From Glandiceps talaboti (taxonomy: Eukaryota; Hemichordata; Enteropneusta; Spengelidae), in assembly GCF_964340395.1 (NCBI RefSeq), contig NC_135554.1:17353092-17380591 (forward strand): a stretch of 27,500 nucleotides of DNA. Reading direction: 5' to 3'. Both the position numbers and the translations under genes were made by a program. The notes beneath the pieces are model-generated. The model was not told the DNA's origin. It did not search any database and saw nothing but the letters and a program-made list of their open reading frames with translations. Shown in pieces: positions 1 to 12,522 of this stretch. The first letter of the stretch is position 1. The number at the start of each line of letters is the position of its first letter.

Positions 1-828
1 GCGTGTCTCTCCTCTCTAGAGACATCGACTAAACCGTTATCTCGAAGAATAAAAATGTCATCTAAAGCCATGAGAGTGATTGATGCCATACAACAGATTC
101 ATATTCCAATTAGATAAAATCCCCGAAACATTAATGTCAAGGTCACGTGAGTGTGAATTCCCCGTCAAAACGTGATGAGGAAACTACGCGGTAAATCATA
201 GATGCAAATGTGCGTGATCTTTACGTCATATCGTTCGAGCATCTCTATAACAAACATAGAATTGTTATACATCCTGCACGTCTGCCAATCGTAGTATTCC
301 CGCATGGGTGAGGTTCAACGCTTTCGTCGCATAGTAGCTTTATTGTTGTTAAAAGCGTTAAAAGCCTTCTTCACTGCTCTTAACAAGAAGTCATGACTTG
401 ATGAGAAGTAGCACTGAACGTGAGTTTAGAAGTTGCACACATAACATACCATGATAAAAGATAAGATAGAAAAAATGCATTACGTTCACTGAGCTTTAAA
501 ATCACGTGATTGAATAGAACGATTATCCTGTCTACAAACACACTGAGATAGTATTGAGAGTGTTTTGCACTTGTAGCGAAACGTGACGAAGGACAGGGAC
601 ACCCATCCTCCCACTATTGTGATCATACCACAGTCAAAGTAAAAGGGTCATTGTGAATAAAAAAAAAACAATTCCGGCTGTGATTTGGATAACATGTTGT
701 TTCGTTGAAAGAGATTCTGGAAGGATTTTTTAAAAAAAAGTCATCAAGTAAAACATACTGCATACGTATTGCAATTTGAACAACAGATTGTACAACTGAT
801 CGTATTTCTGGTAAGTTAGGGAGTCACA

Positions 829-836
829 TGACGTCA
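829..836. promoter_or_regulatory. perfect CRE palindrome abutting an inverted CCAAT core
   Basis: TGACGTCA is the full consensus site for CREB/ATF bZIP dimers. It is followed directly by TTGG, so the run reads TGACGTCATTGG and includes ATTGG, the reverse of CCAAT. It is the first of four such palindromes in the first 5.1 kb. Binding is inferred from the motif only. Confidence 0.35.
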
Positions 837-1068
837 TTGGCCGTGATTAGCAATGAATGATGCACAATTTATTGAGTACACTGCATTCTGGCTGATTTCT
901 GTAATTTTGATTGTCTATATGAACAAACCGTGCCACTAACTGGTATTTGGTTATATTCTACACCAATAATGTATAGATGCCAGGTGTTGTGAAGTCATGG
1001 CAACATGTTTATAATATCACAGACAATCGAGTACTTGTCTCGTTTTGTAAAGGTTCAGTCGCAGGATG

Positions 1069-1076
1069 TGACGTCA
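1069..1076. promoter_or_regulatory. perfect CRE palindrome
   Basis: A TGACGTCA site inside GTGACGTCAC, a 10-bp perfect palindrome. It lies 240 bp from the previous CRE. Function is inferred from sequence match alone. Confidence 0.35.
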
Positions 1077-2565
1077 CAAGAGAAATACAATAATAATGTC
1101 AGACTATAAAATCTTGCTTGTCAAGTATGGTCAAATTAAATGACCCATTTTTAGTTCTCAAGCTAAGATCAGCAAATTTAGACAGATTCTGCACAGTTTT
1201 AGTAGTGAAACCATGTCATCATATAACGAGAACTTAGCAAGCCTATAAATCAGTGGAAATAGCTAATATTTCACATCTTTGCCAAATATCAGATCCCGGA
1301 ATCAGATCGATACTGTACACTGTCGATGTCTACAGAAAACAAGCAATTGCATAGACACAATTCGATGATTATAAGCACCCCTGTATCACTGACACAATAC
1401 GCAATTTCGCTTTCGATATAAAACAGACACAGAGACTTTGTGACGAGCTAATGGGGTCTCGGCTAGAAATCGAAGACTGGGGATAACTGAACGAGCAAAC
1501 AACCGCGGGCTTGATTCGGAACTGCAATTTACTTGAGAACTAAAATATTTACTTAGACATTGATGACACTTCCCTGGCTTTCATTTGAAACATAAAACTC
1601 GTCTAAAGCACACATACTTGCAACTGTTTGGGGGTAGTGAGAATAGAGCCACGACCGTTAGCGTGCGTACTGACCAGACAAAATTGCGTCACTTTTTACT
1701 AATTCGTTTTCGCGATATTGACATTCTCTACAGATGGTTAAATAGTATATATTAAAAAGTAAACATTACTAATACCAGCTGTATATTATGTCTACTGCAA
1801 GTGTCACACCCTGTGGAATTTTCCGACAGCAACGTCTGATCATGCATTTGCAGTTGAGCAATTCCAAAGCTGAGCTGAAATTGAACAATTCAAAAAGCGA
1901 CAGGAAAAAAATCCGTTTCTATTTTTTACTCAAATTTGTAATGCCCGATAACTAAGAATTATACATGACTAATGGAATAAGGAATTTATGGTAAATGATC
2001 TGAAGTGACCAAAAAACAAATCAATCTATATATACGTTAGGAGAAGCAGAGTTTTCTGCTAAACTAAGGTAGACATAAACTTAAACCGTCGTTGCAACAT
2101 GTTGATATAAGCTGTTGTAGGGACGTTGGTTAGATCACACACTTGTCTAATGTGTCGTTTCTGATGGTTTCCATGTTCTTCCATGAGTGTACCCAGTGTT
2201 TATACTGTCGTGATTATAGAGTCCTTACATCCGTACAACGAAGACACCGCTATCATCCACTTGTGTAATCAACCACGTGACTTTGAACGACAATAATTAA
2301 GGTTTGTGTCTTTCTTAGTAAGCCGATAGCTCGGTTTCCGCAGTAATAGCTACACCAGGAGAGAACGGAGCAAATCGTTTTACTGTTTATATGATGGCTC
2401 TTTTCTTTCCCGCCATCACATTAAGTGAATAGACATCTGGTTTGTACTTATCTCTTTTACAGAAGGAAATGACCAAAATAGTCTTTCAATCGAACCGTAT
2501 TTCAAAATTACAAGTTTTAGTTTTACATTTTAGGTTAGCTGTGCAAATCAGTTTTAATGTAATTA

Positions 2566-2582
2566 TGTGTGTGTGTGTGTGT

Positions 2583-2624
<42 letters not shown>
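2566..2624. repeat. (TG)n microsatellite
   Basis: About 59 bp of TG dinucleotide with one TA interruption, followed by a T run. It can adopt Z-DNA in principle. The short reading frame across it is translated repeat and not a gene. Confidence 0.95.
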
Positions 2625-2627
<3 letters not shown>

Positions 2628-4493
2628 TTTTTAGTTTGTCATAGAATTTAAAAGATTAGTACATCAACCATAAAGTTATAGCGTGACTCAAACATATAAG
2701 ATGAAATCGGGCTATATTTGGCTTGGAGTTAGGGTGTCTTTCACCTTTTCACTTGCCAATAGATAAGGCAATGAATGAACAGTCTTCGTCTTTTGTGCCA
2801 TACTAAATCTAGATCATCAAACTACGGGATTGAATTTTTTAAAATTAATCATCGATAGATAACATCCAATCGCGCCTTTAATATGGCGAAGTGAATTTGA
2901 ATTGGCAGTTTATTTGATTCCATACAACAAGGTGTGAAAATTCATCAGATGAACTGAGTCCACACAGTATAACAATACCGAGAGTGTAAGAATGAAGTGT
3001 GATGCATACATCAAACACTGACATATAGCATACGCTGCCGGTTTTTATAATTTCTCGTCTTTTCTCTCCTTTTTTTTAAATTTTTATCAGGAGAGATGAA
3101 TTTTGGAATATCCAAATCTAGTTATGAGCTTGGAGCTAATACTTCCACGCGATGTCAACACAATGATACAGTTCTGAAATGAAGTTACTACGAAGGTTAT
3201 ACCAGCTGTCATGTTGGTAATTCACGGTAAAACATACTGTTGAATGTATTAAAGTCGGTGAGAAATTGCCACGGGGGAGATATATTGCAAAGACAACATT
3301 TAACCAGCCGGACAAATCATCTAATAATCAAAACAGTGGAGTGTAACATTTGGTTAAATTGTACACAATGGTATAATACATTATGGCGGTAATATTTACA
3401 TGACCGTGACTTTTTTTGAGAAGAAAAAAAACGAGGCAAACTTCACCACGAACGTAGGCTTACAGGATGGCAACAGAATTATGATTTTTACTTAATACAT
3501 GACGTCATGACAAGCGCTTTAAGTCAAATGTAGCATTTGTTTGATCGTTCAGTACCAGCTCAGATTTCTGGCAGGATAACAAAAATAATCATCTTTGTGA
3601 AGATCTGAAGCTGATGGCGATGAGAGTGATATTAAAGTGAGTTTCATTACCACATGCATTAAAGACACTGAAAGGGAACCAAGACATGGATTTACATAAT
3701 GATAGTATTCCCTGGAGAGGCTACTTGGCTTTACGATTTATGTTGACAGGGGAAATCCATAAGTGTCTGTTGACACGTCTACACGTACCTACCAATAACT
3801 CACTCTGCAACAAATTTAAATAATAGAAAATAAACAAGCAAACAAAATAAACAACATTACAACATCCGCATGTATATAAACAAAATTATAGTAATTGAAA
3901 ACATGAAACGACGATTGACAAGAAAACCAAATGCTTCGTCGACTCGTGAAATACTCCATGATAGTACTAACCACTTTGAGTTCGTTGAATATAGTGCATT
4001 ACAAATGTACATTGTGGTAATGTCACATCACGATCTCCAATCGTCCGCCGATCAACTACAAAAAGTGCATGCAGTAATCTTTATAGAAGTAACAAGTGTA
4101 TGGTGATGTCATATTGAATAAACTGTCGCCATAAATTAACGTCACCAATCCATGCAGTAGTCTACACAGTAACCCCCGGACAGTAACTAGTGTACTGTGT
4201 CGTCATTGAATGGTGATCGTTACTTGAACGGCTGCTGACCTCGAGCTCTGCTGGCCAAAGTCCTCACAAGCCAAGACTGCTGTGTGCAAAGGAACAACAT
4301 ATCGTCTCTAAGCTACCAATTAAAAAAAGAAACGTGGACGTATTTCCCAATACTAGAAAAGAAGCGAGTATAAATGTTGTACAATGCTGTCATAATAAAG
4401 TAAGTACACAATCTCCTGACCATATGGACGTATGTCATTGTTGATTTTTCATTGAAGTCATACAAGATCTGATGTGCTATAAAAACAGCAATG
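2625..4493. other. unique noncoding DNA
   Basis: AT-rich sequence with no recognisable gene. A 78-codon open frame at 3870-4106 has no known family and no codon signature, and is probably chance. The stretch holds one CRE (3500) and three ATGGCG hexamers (2883, 3383, 3614). Confidence 0.55.
3500..3507. promoter_or_regulatory. perfect CRE palindrome
   Basis: TGACGTCA embedded in CATGACGTCATG, a 12-bp perfect palindrome. CREB/ATF-type binding is inferred. Confidence 0.35.
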
Positions 4494-4637
4494 GCGTGGC
4501 CGTATAACTTTCAAGCCCGCTTTGTGAACTGCGTGGCCGTATAACTTTCCTAGAATACCGCGTTATGAACTGCGTGGCCGTATAACTTTCCTAGAAGCTA
4601 GCGTAGTCAACTGCGTGGCCGTATAACTTTCCTAGAA
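4494..4637 (+). repeat. four-copy ~41-bp tandem repeat with invariant core
   Basis: The core GCGTGGCCGTATAACTTTC begins at 4494, 4531, 4572 and 4613, giving periods of 37, 41 and 41 bp. In the last three copies the identity extends through CTAGAA, for 25 identical bases. The 16 bp between those cores match at only 9 positions, four of them a shared AACT just before the next core. The core is GC-richer than its surroundings. The array resembles spaced binding sites or a young minisatellite. It is not a CRISPR array: the host DNA is eukaryotic and the spacers are short and related. Confidence 0.9.
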
Positions 4638-4780
4638 AGTAGAAGTCCTCGTTTTGATAATTCAGACAAACATTCATGAACGGCCTTTTCCCTTAGCACT
4701 ATGCACGTGTGGCCCGGCTGATACATGTGTATGTAGACAAATGTTAGTGACACCTAGACAAGAATCGACGAGTCAAAATA

Positions 4781-4841
<61 letters not shown>

Positions 4842-4842
4842 G
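4781..4842. repeat. (TGTC)n microsatellite
   Basis: About 15 uninterrupted TGTC units. Its flanks do not match those of the CTGT arrays near 19.0 and 25.0 kb, so it appears to be an independent array. Confidence 0.95.
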
Positions 4843-4920
4843 GCTTTCATTCTGCTGTATGGTTTAATATGGTTTAAATCATCGAAGAGATATTGTATCA
4901 ATCGTATGTTGTGCATGTGT

Positions 4921-5004
4921 GTATACATACATACATACATACATACATACATACATACATACATACATACATACATACATGTATATATATAATATATATT
5001 ATAT
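4921..5004. repeat. (TACA)n array with TA-rich palindromic tail
   Basis: About 60 bp of TACA units run into TATA-rich sequence ending near 5004. The tail is nearly self-complementary and could extrude as a hairpin. Confidence 0.93.
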
Positions 5005-6119
5005 AAGGACAATCTTAAATTTCCGGCTACAAATCATCCACAAATAATTTTACAAGCAGATGAACGAATTGTAATGGCAAGGAATGTGTACTGACGTCAC
5101 AAAGTTTAGTGTCGATTCTAATTTACCGTTGCTTGTAATGTCAAAGCCAGTCTTTTTTTTAATGTATACGAAATGCATTGATATCGAGGCAATCACCATA
5201 TAAATTTACATTTTGCTTGCTCATAGAATACAGTCTTTTAAATTTTTAAATCGGAAAATAACCCATTTTTATCACCGTTACTTACAGTATTGACTGATTA
5301 CAATAGGGATATGGCCAGGTTTTATCGACTTTTTGGCACAAAAGATATAATGAGGCAAAGCGGTCATAATTTGAATAAGGGCACGCACAGGAATATAGCG
5401 TTTTTATCGCTGGTGGCTGAGAAACTGTTCTCCTAAGTGTTTGGCTAGTAATACTCATATGTTGATAAGTTCAGTTTTATTGTTATCACTATTTTGGGAC
5501 GAATTGGGTGATGAATATAAATTGCTTGGTATATGGAGCCAATTTAAAAAAAAAAGTATTCCACCATCATATTCATAAATCTGAGCCATCAAAAATCAAT
5601 TTCTAGTTCAATATACTTAGTCTACCAAACCAGAGTGACTATAGCGTTTCAATTAGGCTACATGACGGTTTTTTTTTACATCTCACTCACAACGTTTTTG
5701 TTATTTTTAAATTACACAACAAAAATACTGACACTGTTCGCGCATGAAATATTACATTTGATCTCACTGTGAACACAAATAAACAGTTTTATATTGGAAT
5801 CTTCCTTGTTTCATCCGATGCGTTCACAGCGAGACAGCTGCCACTGAACTCATCCAATATTGGCATCTACCAGTGGCTTTGTGTCAAAATTTCGATAATG
5901 GTGCCTACAAGTCTACACTTTGATAATACATACTGCGAGTATCTGACTCTCTTTGCGATACCAATACATCATTATCACCAGAATTGATGTCTTTGTAGTC
6001 TAATTAGCTGCAAATTTGTCGACACTGTCAAACTATTTTTAAACCCCTGTCCCCCATTAAAGTGTACAGATATGATAGAAGGACATGCCAGGTAAGTTCT
6101 GTGATGGTTGTATCTGATT
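5005..6119. other. unique noncoding DNA
   Basis: No gene or interspersed repeat is recognised. A 72-codon frame at 5769-5987 is unremarkable. The fourth perfect CRE lies near the left end. Confidence 0.55.
5092..5099. promoter_or_regulatory. perfect CRE palindrome
   Basis: TGACGTCA followed by CAAAG. It is the last of the four CREs; I saw no further perfect copy to the right. Confidence 0.35.
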
Positions 6120-6183
6120 CCAGGGACAGACACAGACACAAACAAATACACGGACACAGACACAGACCGACACAGACACATGC

Positions 6184-6216
<33 letters not shown>

Positions 6217-6233
6217 ACTATATATATATACAT
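6120..6233. repeat. imperfect GACACA array plus (TA)n
   Basis: A degenerate GACACA/CAGACA array at about 6120-6180 leads into an uninterrupted TA run (6184-6207), then a CA remnant and a second TA run. All overlapping frames on both strands are translated repeat. Confidence 0.9.
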
Positions 6234-6289
6234 GGTTATTTATGTATGTTGAAAACAGCAAGTTTATTCGTTATTAATATTAGTTTGTC

Positions 6290-6467
6290 TCCACGTTTAC
6301 TCTTTTTCATTTCATGTCATTGCATGGACCTCACTTGAAACGAGTCTTTGACTTTGTGGGTTATCTGCAAGTAATCCAACAATTTGTACCAGTATGTACC
6401 CGTTCTGTTGAATTTGATGATTTACTGAAATAAACTAATCTAATCTAATCTAATCTAATCTAATCTA
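6290..6467 (+). mobile_element. probable non-LTR retrotransposon 3' tail ending in (CTAAT)n
   Basis: About 150 bp of non-repetitive sequence runs into AAATAAA-like sequence and then six CTAAT units (about 6437-6467). A unique 3' UTR followed by a short pentamer array in place of poly(A) is typical of 5'-truncated LINEs or SINEs in invertebrates. No reverse transcriptase frame remains and no target-site duplication was identified. The left boundary is a guess. A plain pentanucleotide microsatellite is the alternative. Confidence 0.4.
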
Positions 6468-6506
6468 GAATAAAGTTCAACCAAGTTCAAACCTTAAATG
6501 CATTTA

Positions 6507-8148
<1,642 letters not shown>

Positions 8149-8563
8149 ATGGACCAGCAGACGATAAAAGTTTTCCCCCTATTTTTTTAAAATTTGATAT
8201 TAGAAAGATGAGCCTGTCGATTGAAAAACAAGATTGATGCGGATAATTAACTCAGTGAAGATTTCAGCCGAGAGAGCAGACGATAAAAGATTTCCCGCTA
8301 TTTTTAGAGTTTGAAATTTCAAAGATTGTCGATTGAAAATAAAGATTTGATTTGCATGAATTAACTTAGTGAAGATTTCAACCAGATGGACCAGCAGACC
8401 GTATAAAAAAAATTCTTAGTTTTTTTAAAGCTTCATATTACAAGGATGGCTCTGTCGAGTGAAAATAAAGATTTGAGATGGATGAATTAACTTAGACAAT
8501 ATTTCAACCACTATGGACCAGCAGACGATGGATGAATTAACTTAGTGAAGATTCAAACAAATC
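8149..8563 (+). repeat. ~120-bp-unit minisatellite, 3 copies plus a truncated one
   Basis: The landmark GCAGAC recurs at 8157, 8276, 8394 and 8521 (periods 119, 118 and 127 bp). Each full unit carries a block TATTTTT/TAGTTTTT, then GTCGATTGAAAA or similar, then GATTAACT/GAATTAACTTAG and AAGATTTCA. Copies differ by many substitutions and small indels, so the array is old. The last copy is internally deleted and jumps from GCAGACGAT straight to GATGAATTAACTTAG. Confidence 0.9.
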
Positions 8564-10205
8564 GGAAAATAAAGCTCCGTTGTGTATTGAAATCTTTAAA
8601 ATTGGGCGGACATCTGACATTACGATTGAAAATTGACTTTCCTATCCGAACAGTTTTACGTCATTTTAACAATTATGTACCTGCAAACGAGCGACACGAA
8701 ATGGTATCTAGAGGGAGTTTATCAGATACCGTTAATGCATGAATAATACTTTCGTCTAGTCATAGACACAACACTTGTAAAATTGAATTCCAAATTTCGA
8801 AAATTATACATAATTTGGTTGGTTGATCGATTCATTGTCACCGTAAGCAGTGAATACCCATTAATGTGAGACAACACGACACGTTTTAAGTATATTTGAC
8901 AGGAGTAGCTTCAATATTTGGCAATGCTATTAAATACCCGGCATTTAATATTCTTTGAATAAATTGTGCTTTCAATCAAAGCCTGCTTTAGTGCACACAC
9001 ACGTCAGTATGTTCTTCAGCTCTTCCTCCAAATTAATATTCTGTTCAAAATGGTGGAAAAGATCTTGTCTTTAAGTTCATGCCATATTGATTATCCTGCG
9101 ACATTTAGGATTTATAGAAGCACGATTTCCCGCCACTTCTTCTGATATTGAAACATGATACGAAGACAATACCACTTTAGAATTTAGTTCGGTGATGAGT
9201 GATATTGCATTCGCTTGGTGAAATATGGGGTATATAATTGCATATCTTTTTGTAAGTAATGGCCATTACCACAACTTTCATCGTTTTTAGCTAGATAGTC
9301 GTGCTTCATCTCGACACACCATTGTTAAATAGTTCCACGCTCATCATCATACAAAACGACAGCTTATCAAAGTAAGGATTGTCCTGTATGTTTCATTCAA
9401 TATGGCGGAAGTATTTATCTTGTTATAGACTACATATTTCTTTGTATTTTAAATTGCATTTATAGACATCAGCTACTTCAGTCGTGACTCTTTCTTCTTT
9501 TTTTTTCACTTGAATAACACTTATTATTCTAACAAATATGAAGGTCACACCAAATTTCATAATAATCTGATAAATGAGTATACAGTGACTCTTGCATCTA
9601 TGATTGATATTCATACAGTGATGTTGTTATTTGAAGCCTATCAACTTTATCCATACAGTAAAACAGAAAAGTGCTTTTTATTCCAACCGTGTCAATATTC
9701 ATAAACTAGAAGTCTATTGTCATATAAACTGCTATAAACATGCGTTGGGCATCAATTTGAAATCACTTACAGTCTTAAATTCAGAACCAAATGATGCCAT
9801 TTTTTCGATCGTTAATCTGTCCAAAATTTTCATTGTCACGCTCCCTCAATTCTCGCGTGACCCTAAACTATGGGGGTTTACTACGAGATTTTTGCAGTCG
9901 CCTTTTTTGCACTCCAGTCAGTTCATTAATTGGTAATGTACTTTGAGTTTGCAAATACGATGGGCTCCACATCGTGAGAAAATTGTATTTCCTACAGTAT
10001 TTCAAGACTAATGATAACGGAGAGTACAACTCCATTAGCCTTTGAATAAAAGTAACATAGATAACCCTTGTACATCATTCCCATTCATAGTTCCGCAATT
10101 AACCAAGGATTAAATCAAAATTCTGAAAACTGTATGAATGGTGTATACAATGACAATATCGTACCGAGCACTGCTTTACAGTCACTCAACTCGATAGCTT
10201 ACGTT
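8564..10205. other. unique noncoding DNA
   Basis: No recognised gene. The longest frame (9631-9936, plus strand, starting on TTG) matches no family I know. A 14-bp perfect palindrome, GTAATGGCCATTAC, lies at 9256-9269. A possible tiny minus-strand first exon at 9771-9833 is discussed as a finding. Confidence 0.5.
9256..9269. repeat. 14-bp perfect palindrome with paired TAAT cores
   Basis: GTAATGGCCATTAC is self-complementary and places two TAAT homeodomain cores in opposite orientation around TGGCCA. It could be a dimeric transcription-factor site. No other support is visible. Confidence 0.45.
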
Positions 10206-10520
10206 GAAATTGCAAGTCATACCTATGATAAGTAGCATCGAAATGGTAAGTCGTACCTATGATAAGTAGCATCGAAATTGTAAGCCATACCTATAAGTAG
10301 CATCGAAATGGTAAGTCGTACCTATGATAAGTAGCATCGAAATTGTAAGTCGTACCTATGATAAGTAGCATTGCAATTGTAAGTCGTACCTATGATAAGT
10401 AGCATTGCAATTGTAAGTCGTACCTATGATAAGTAGCATTGAAATTGTAAGCCATACCTATGATAAGTAGCATCGAAATGGTAAGTCATATCTATGATAA
10501 ATAGCGTTGAAATGGCAAGT
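10206..10520 (+). repeat. 34-bp minisatellite, nine copies plus a partial tenth
   Basis: Units start at 10206, 10240, 10274, 10305, 10339, 10373, 10407, 10441, 10475 and 10509. All are 34 bp except the third, which has a 3-bp deletion. The unit reads roughly GAAATTGTAAGTCGTACC then TATGATAAGTAGCATC. Variants recur: a CCATACC unit is followed by a GAAATGG unit twice (third/fourth and eighth/ninth), and two adjacent units share GCAATTG. This points to growth by duplication of multi-unit blocks. Most units contain GTAAGT. Confidence 0.97.
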
Positions 10521-10536
10521 GTCAAACCTGTAGGGA

Positions 10537-10537
<1 letters not shown>

Positions 10538-10600
<63 letters not shown>

Positions 10601-10626
10601 AGATCCATATATAGCCATATATAGCC

Positions 10627-10680
<54 letters not shown>

Positions 10681-10709
10681 TAGTTTTAGCAGATTGATAC
10701 TCACCGAGT

Positions 10710-10782
<73 letters not shown>
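10538..10782. repeat. (CA)n and three (TA)n runs
   Basis: CA at 10538-10564 passes directly into TA at about 10567-10596. TA runs follow at about 10628-10672 and 10711-10782, separated by short non-TA islands. Both strands give meaningless Tyr-Ile frames. The TA runs are prone to cruciform extrusion. Confidence 0.95.
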
Positions 10783-10786
<4 letters not shown>

Positions 10787-11150
10787 GATTATATATACAA
10801 CTAATGATGTACGTCATCATCTTTATACCTAAACTGTGTCTAGTTTCAGAACTTCAGGGTATTCAAATAAATGTAATCGCAACCACATGCATTCCCAAAT
10901 ATCATATTGCGATCAAAGTACAATGGCGTTAAAACAAGAAAGGAGAGAGCTTTCTGTGTCTACAGTCAACACAACAATAATGAGAGCTATGACTTGGGTT
11001 ATATTTCAAGTGGGGACTAATTGGCGGCAGTGGCAAGTCGAGAAAAAGATGAGATACCTTTATCTTATGAAGGAGACGTTAACAGTATAACACGTGACTG
11101 TATACACAGAGTCTCTGTGGTATAAAGAGCAATTACATACCCTGTCTGTA
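10783..11150. other. short unique interval between repeat blocks
   Basis: An 84-codon open frame at 10836-11090 (plus, GTG start) lies here. I recognise no domain. It contains a CACGTG site at 11091 and TACGTCATCAT at about 10810, a bZIP half-site motif repeated near 12.9 kb. Confidence 0.5.
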
Positions 11151-11395
11151 CATGTATGTATGTATGTATGTATGTATGTATGTATGTATGTATGTATGTA
11201 TGTATGTATGTATGTATGTATGTGTGTGTATGTATGTATGTATGTGTGTGTATGTATGTACAAATGTATGTGTGTGTATGTGGGTGGGTGGATATGTAGG
11301 TAGGTTGGTAGGTGTATGTGTGTGTGTGTGTGCGTGCGTGTGTAGGTAGGTAGGTAGGTAGGATGGTTTACAGGTAGATATTATATAGGTAGGTA
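11151..11395. repeat. compound GTAT / GTGT / GGTA tetranucleotide array
   Basis: About 70 bp of near-perfect GTAT gives way to mixed GTGT and GTAT, then GGTG, then AGGT units with decreasing purity. This pattern suggests successive mutation and expansion of one tetranucleotide array. All frames across it are artefacts. Confidence 0.95.
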
Positions 11396-12522
11396 TTTTA
11401 TGAGAGTGTGTGCGAGCTTGCATGCGAGCGCATGTCAATGAATAAAAATATACTCGCACATGATCGAGTAAGACGTTGCTCCAGTAAATTCAATTTAGAA
11501 AAAATATAGTACGTTTAATATCTACCTCTTTCTATATTAATATATTCACTTTTTATCCGTACATACCTTTGAGCAGATTAGAACGCCTTGATAATGGTAT
11601 TCGCCTTTCCGACATGTTAATACACACGACAATATTAGCAATGTCATAAATAGATTTTCAACATCTTTTCTGCCCTGCATATTTTTTGCCACTAAACTCG
11701 TAAATTGTTGTTTGAAGATTCTTTTCTATAATCTATGATGGGCATACGTAACTAGGGTAACAGACAGTGTATATACACTGAGTTGTTTGCCACTATACCC
11801 AATACAGTATTTTCATGTCACACTTGTATGTTACAGAAAATCTTTGAAAATAGAATCTTCATTTCAAAGCTCGAGTGTCTTCCAATTACTTTCTGATGCA
11901 TCGGCGAATAGAGTCTTCGCTTATTCTATATCAGAAAGGCATTTAGTTCCTGCACGAGTTGAACGTTGTAAATAACACGACTAACAGTGAGATTAACTGA
12001 ATATTTCATTTGATAGAGCACAAATCAAACAGATATACGAGAGACCTCAGACTATCGTATGTTGCCTTTTCAAACACAAACGTAAAACATTACAAATGAA
12101 TTCCCCACTGTAACACTAACAATACCTCGTATCACATTGTTATCTTTACTGCAGGGTTTCACTGTCGTTACGGGTGTTATTACGGTAACGAAATGTACAC
12201 ACGTTTTGAAATGAGTCCTAATATTTCTTTAAATGTTACCTGGGTATTGAACACCGAGTGTTAATTCACAAAAGAGGTTTTAACCATCATTATAAATTAG
12301 TATATGACACCTTATAACACAAAGTGACAAGCCATTATCTCACTACTGCTTCGTTCTCCCCCAATACAACATTAGTGTAAGATATGTAGAGAGTTCAGTC
12401 ACACAAAACAAGACATTAAAGATGTCACATTGTCTATCTTGATTTGTAGAATCGCATAGTGCTTGTTATTCATACAGGCATACAGGCATTTCACGATATG
12501 TTGTTGGCAACCTAAATATATA
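11396..12522. other. unique noncoding DNA
   Basis: No gene is recognised. A 62-codon frame at 11787-11975 has no family match. A short imperfect palindrome with TCGTTAC/GTAACGA arms lies around 12166-12190. Confidence 0.55.

Larger units (their letters stand above)
1..2565. other. unique noncoding DNA, left end
   Basis: No gene, RNA gene or repeat is recognisable here. Frames are closed by frequent stops. The stretch is AT-rich single-copy-looking sequence with short A runs. It holds two perfect TGACGTCA sites (listed separately) and CACGTG E-boxes at 144, 503 and 2274. It could be intron or intergenic DNA. Confidence 0.6.

Noticed and set aside
4494-4637. CRISPR array
   Set aside because: The surrounding DNA is eukaryotic, there are only four repeats, and the 16-bp linkers are short and partly related to each other. 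No cas-like gene is present.
9631-9936. 101-codon non-repetitive plus-strand frame
   Set aside because: Starts on TTG, has no recognisable domain, and no supporting splice or promoter context. A frame this long is expected occasionally in 27.5 kb on six frames.
11133-11459. 108-codon Thr/His/Tyr-rich minus-strand frame
   Set aside because: Translated GTAT/GGTA repeats.
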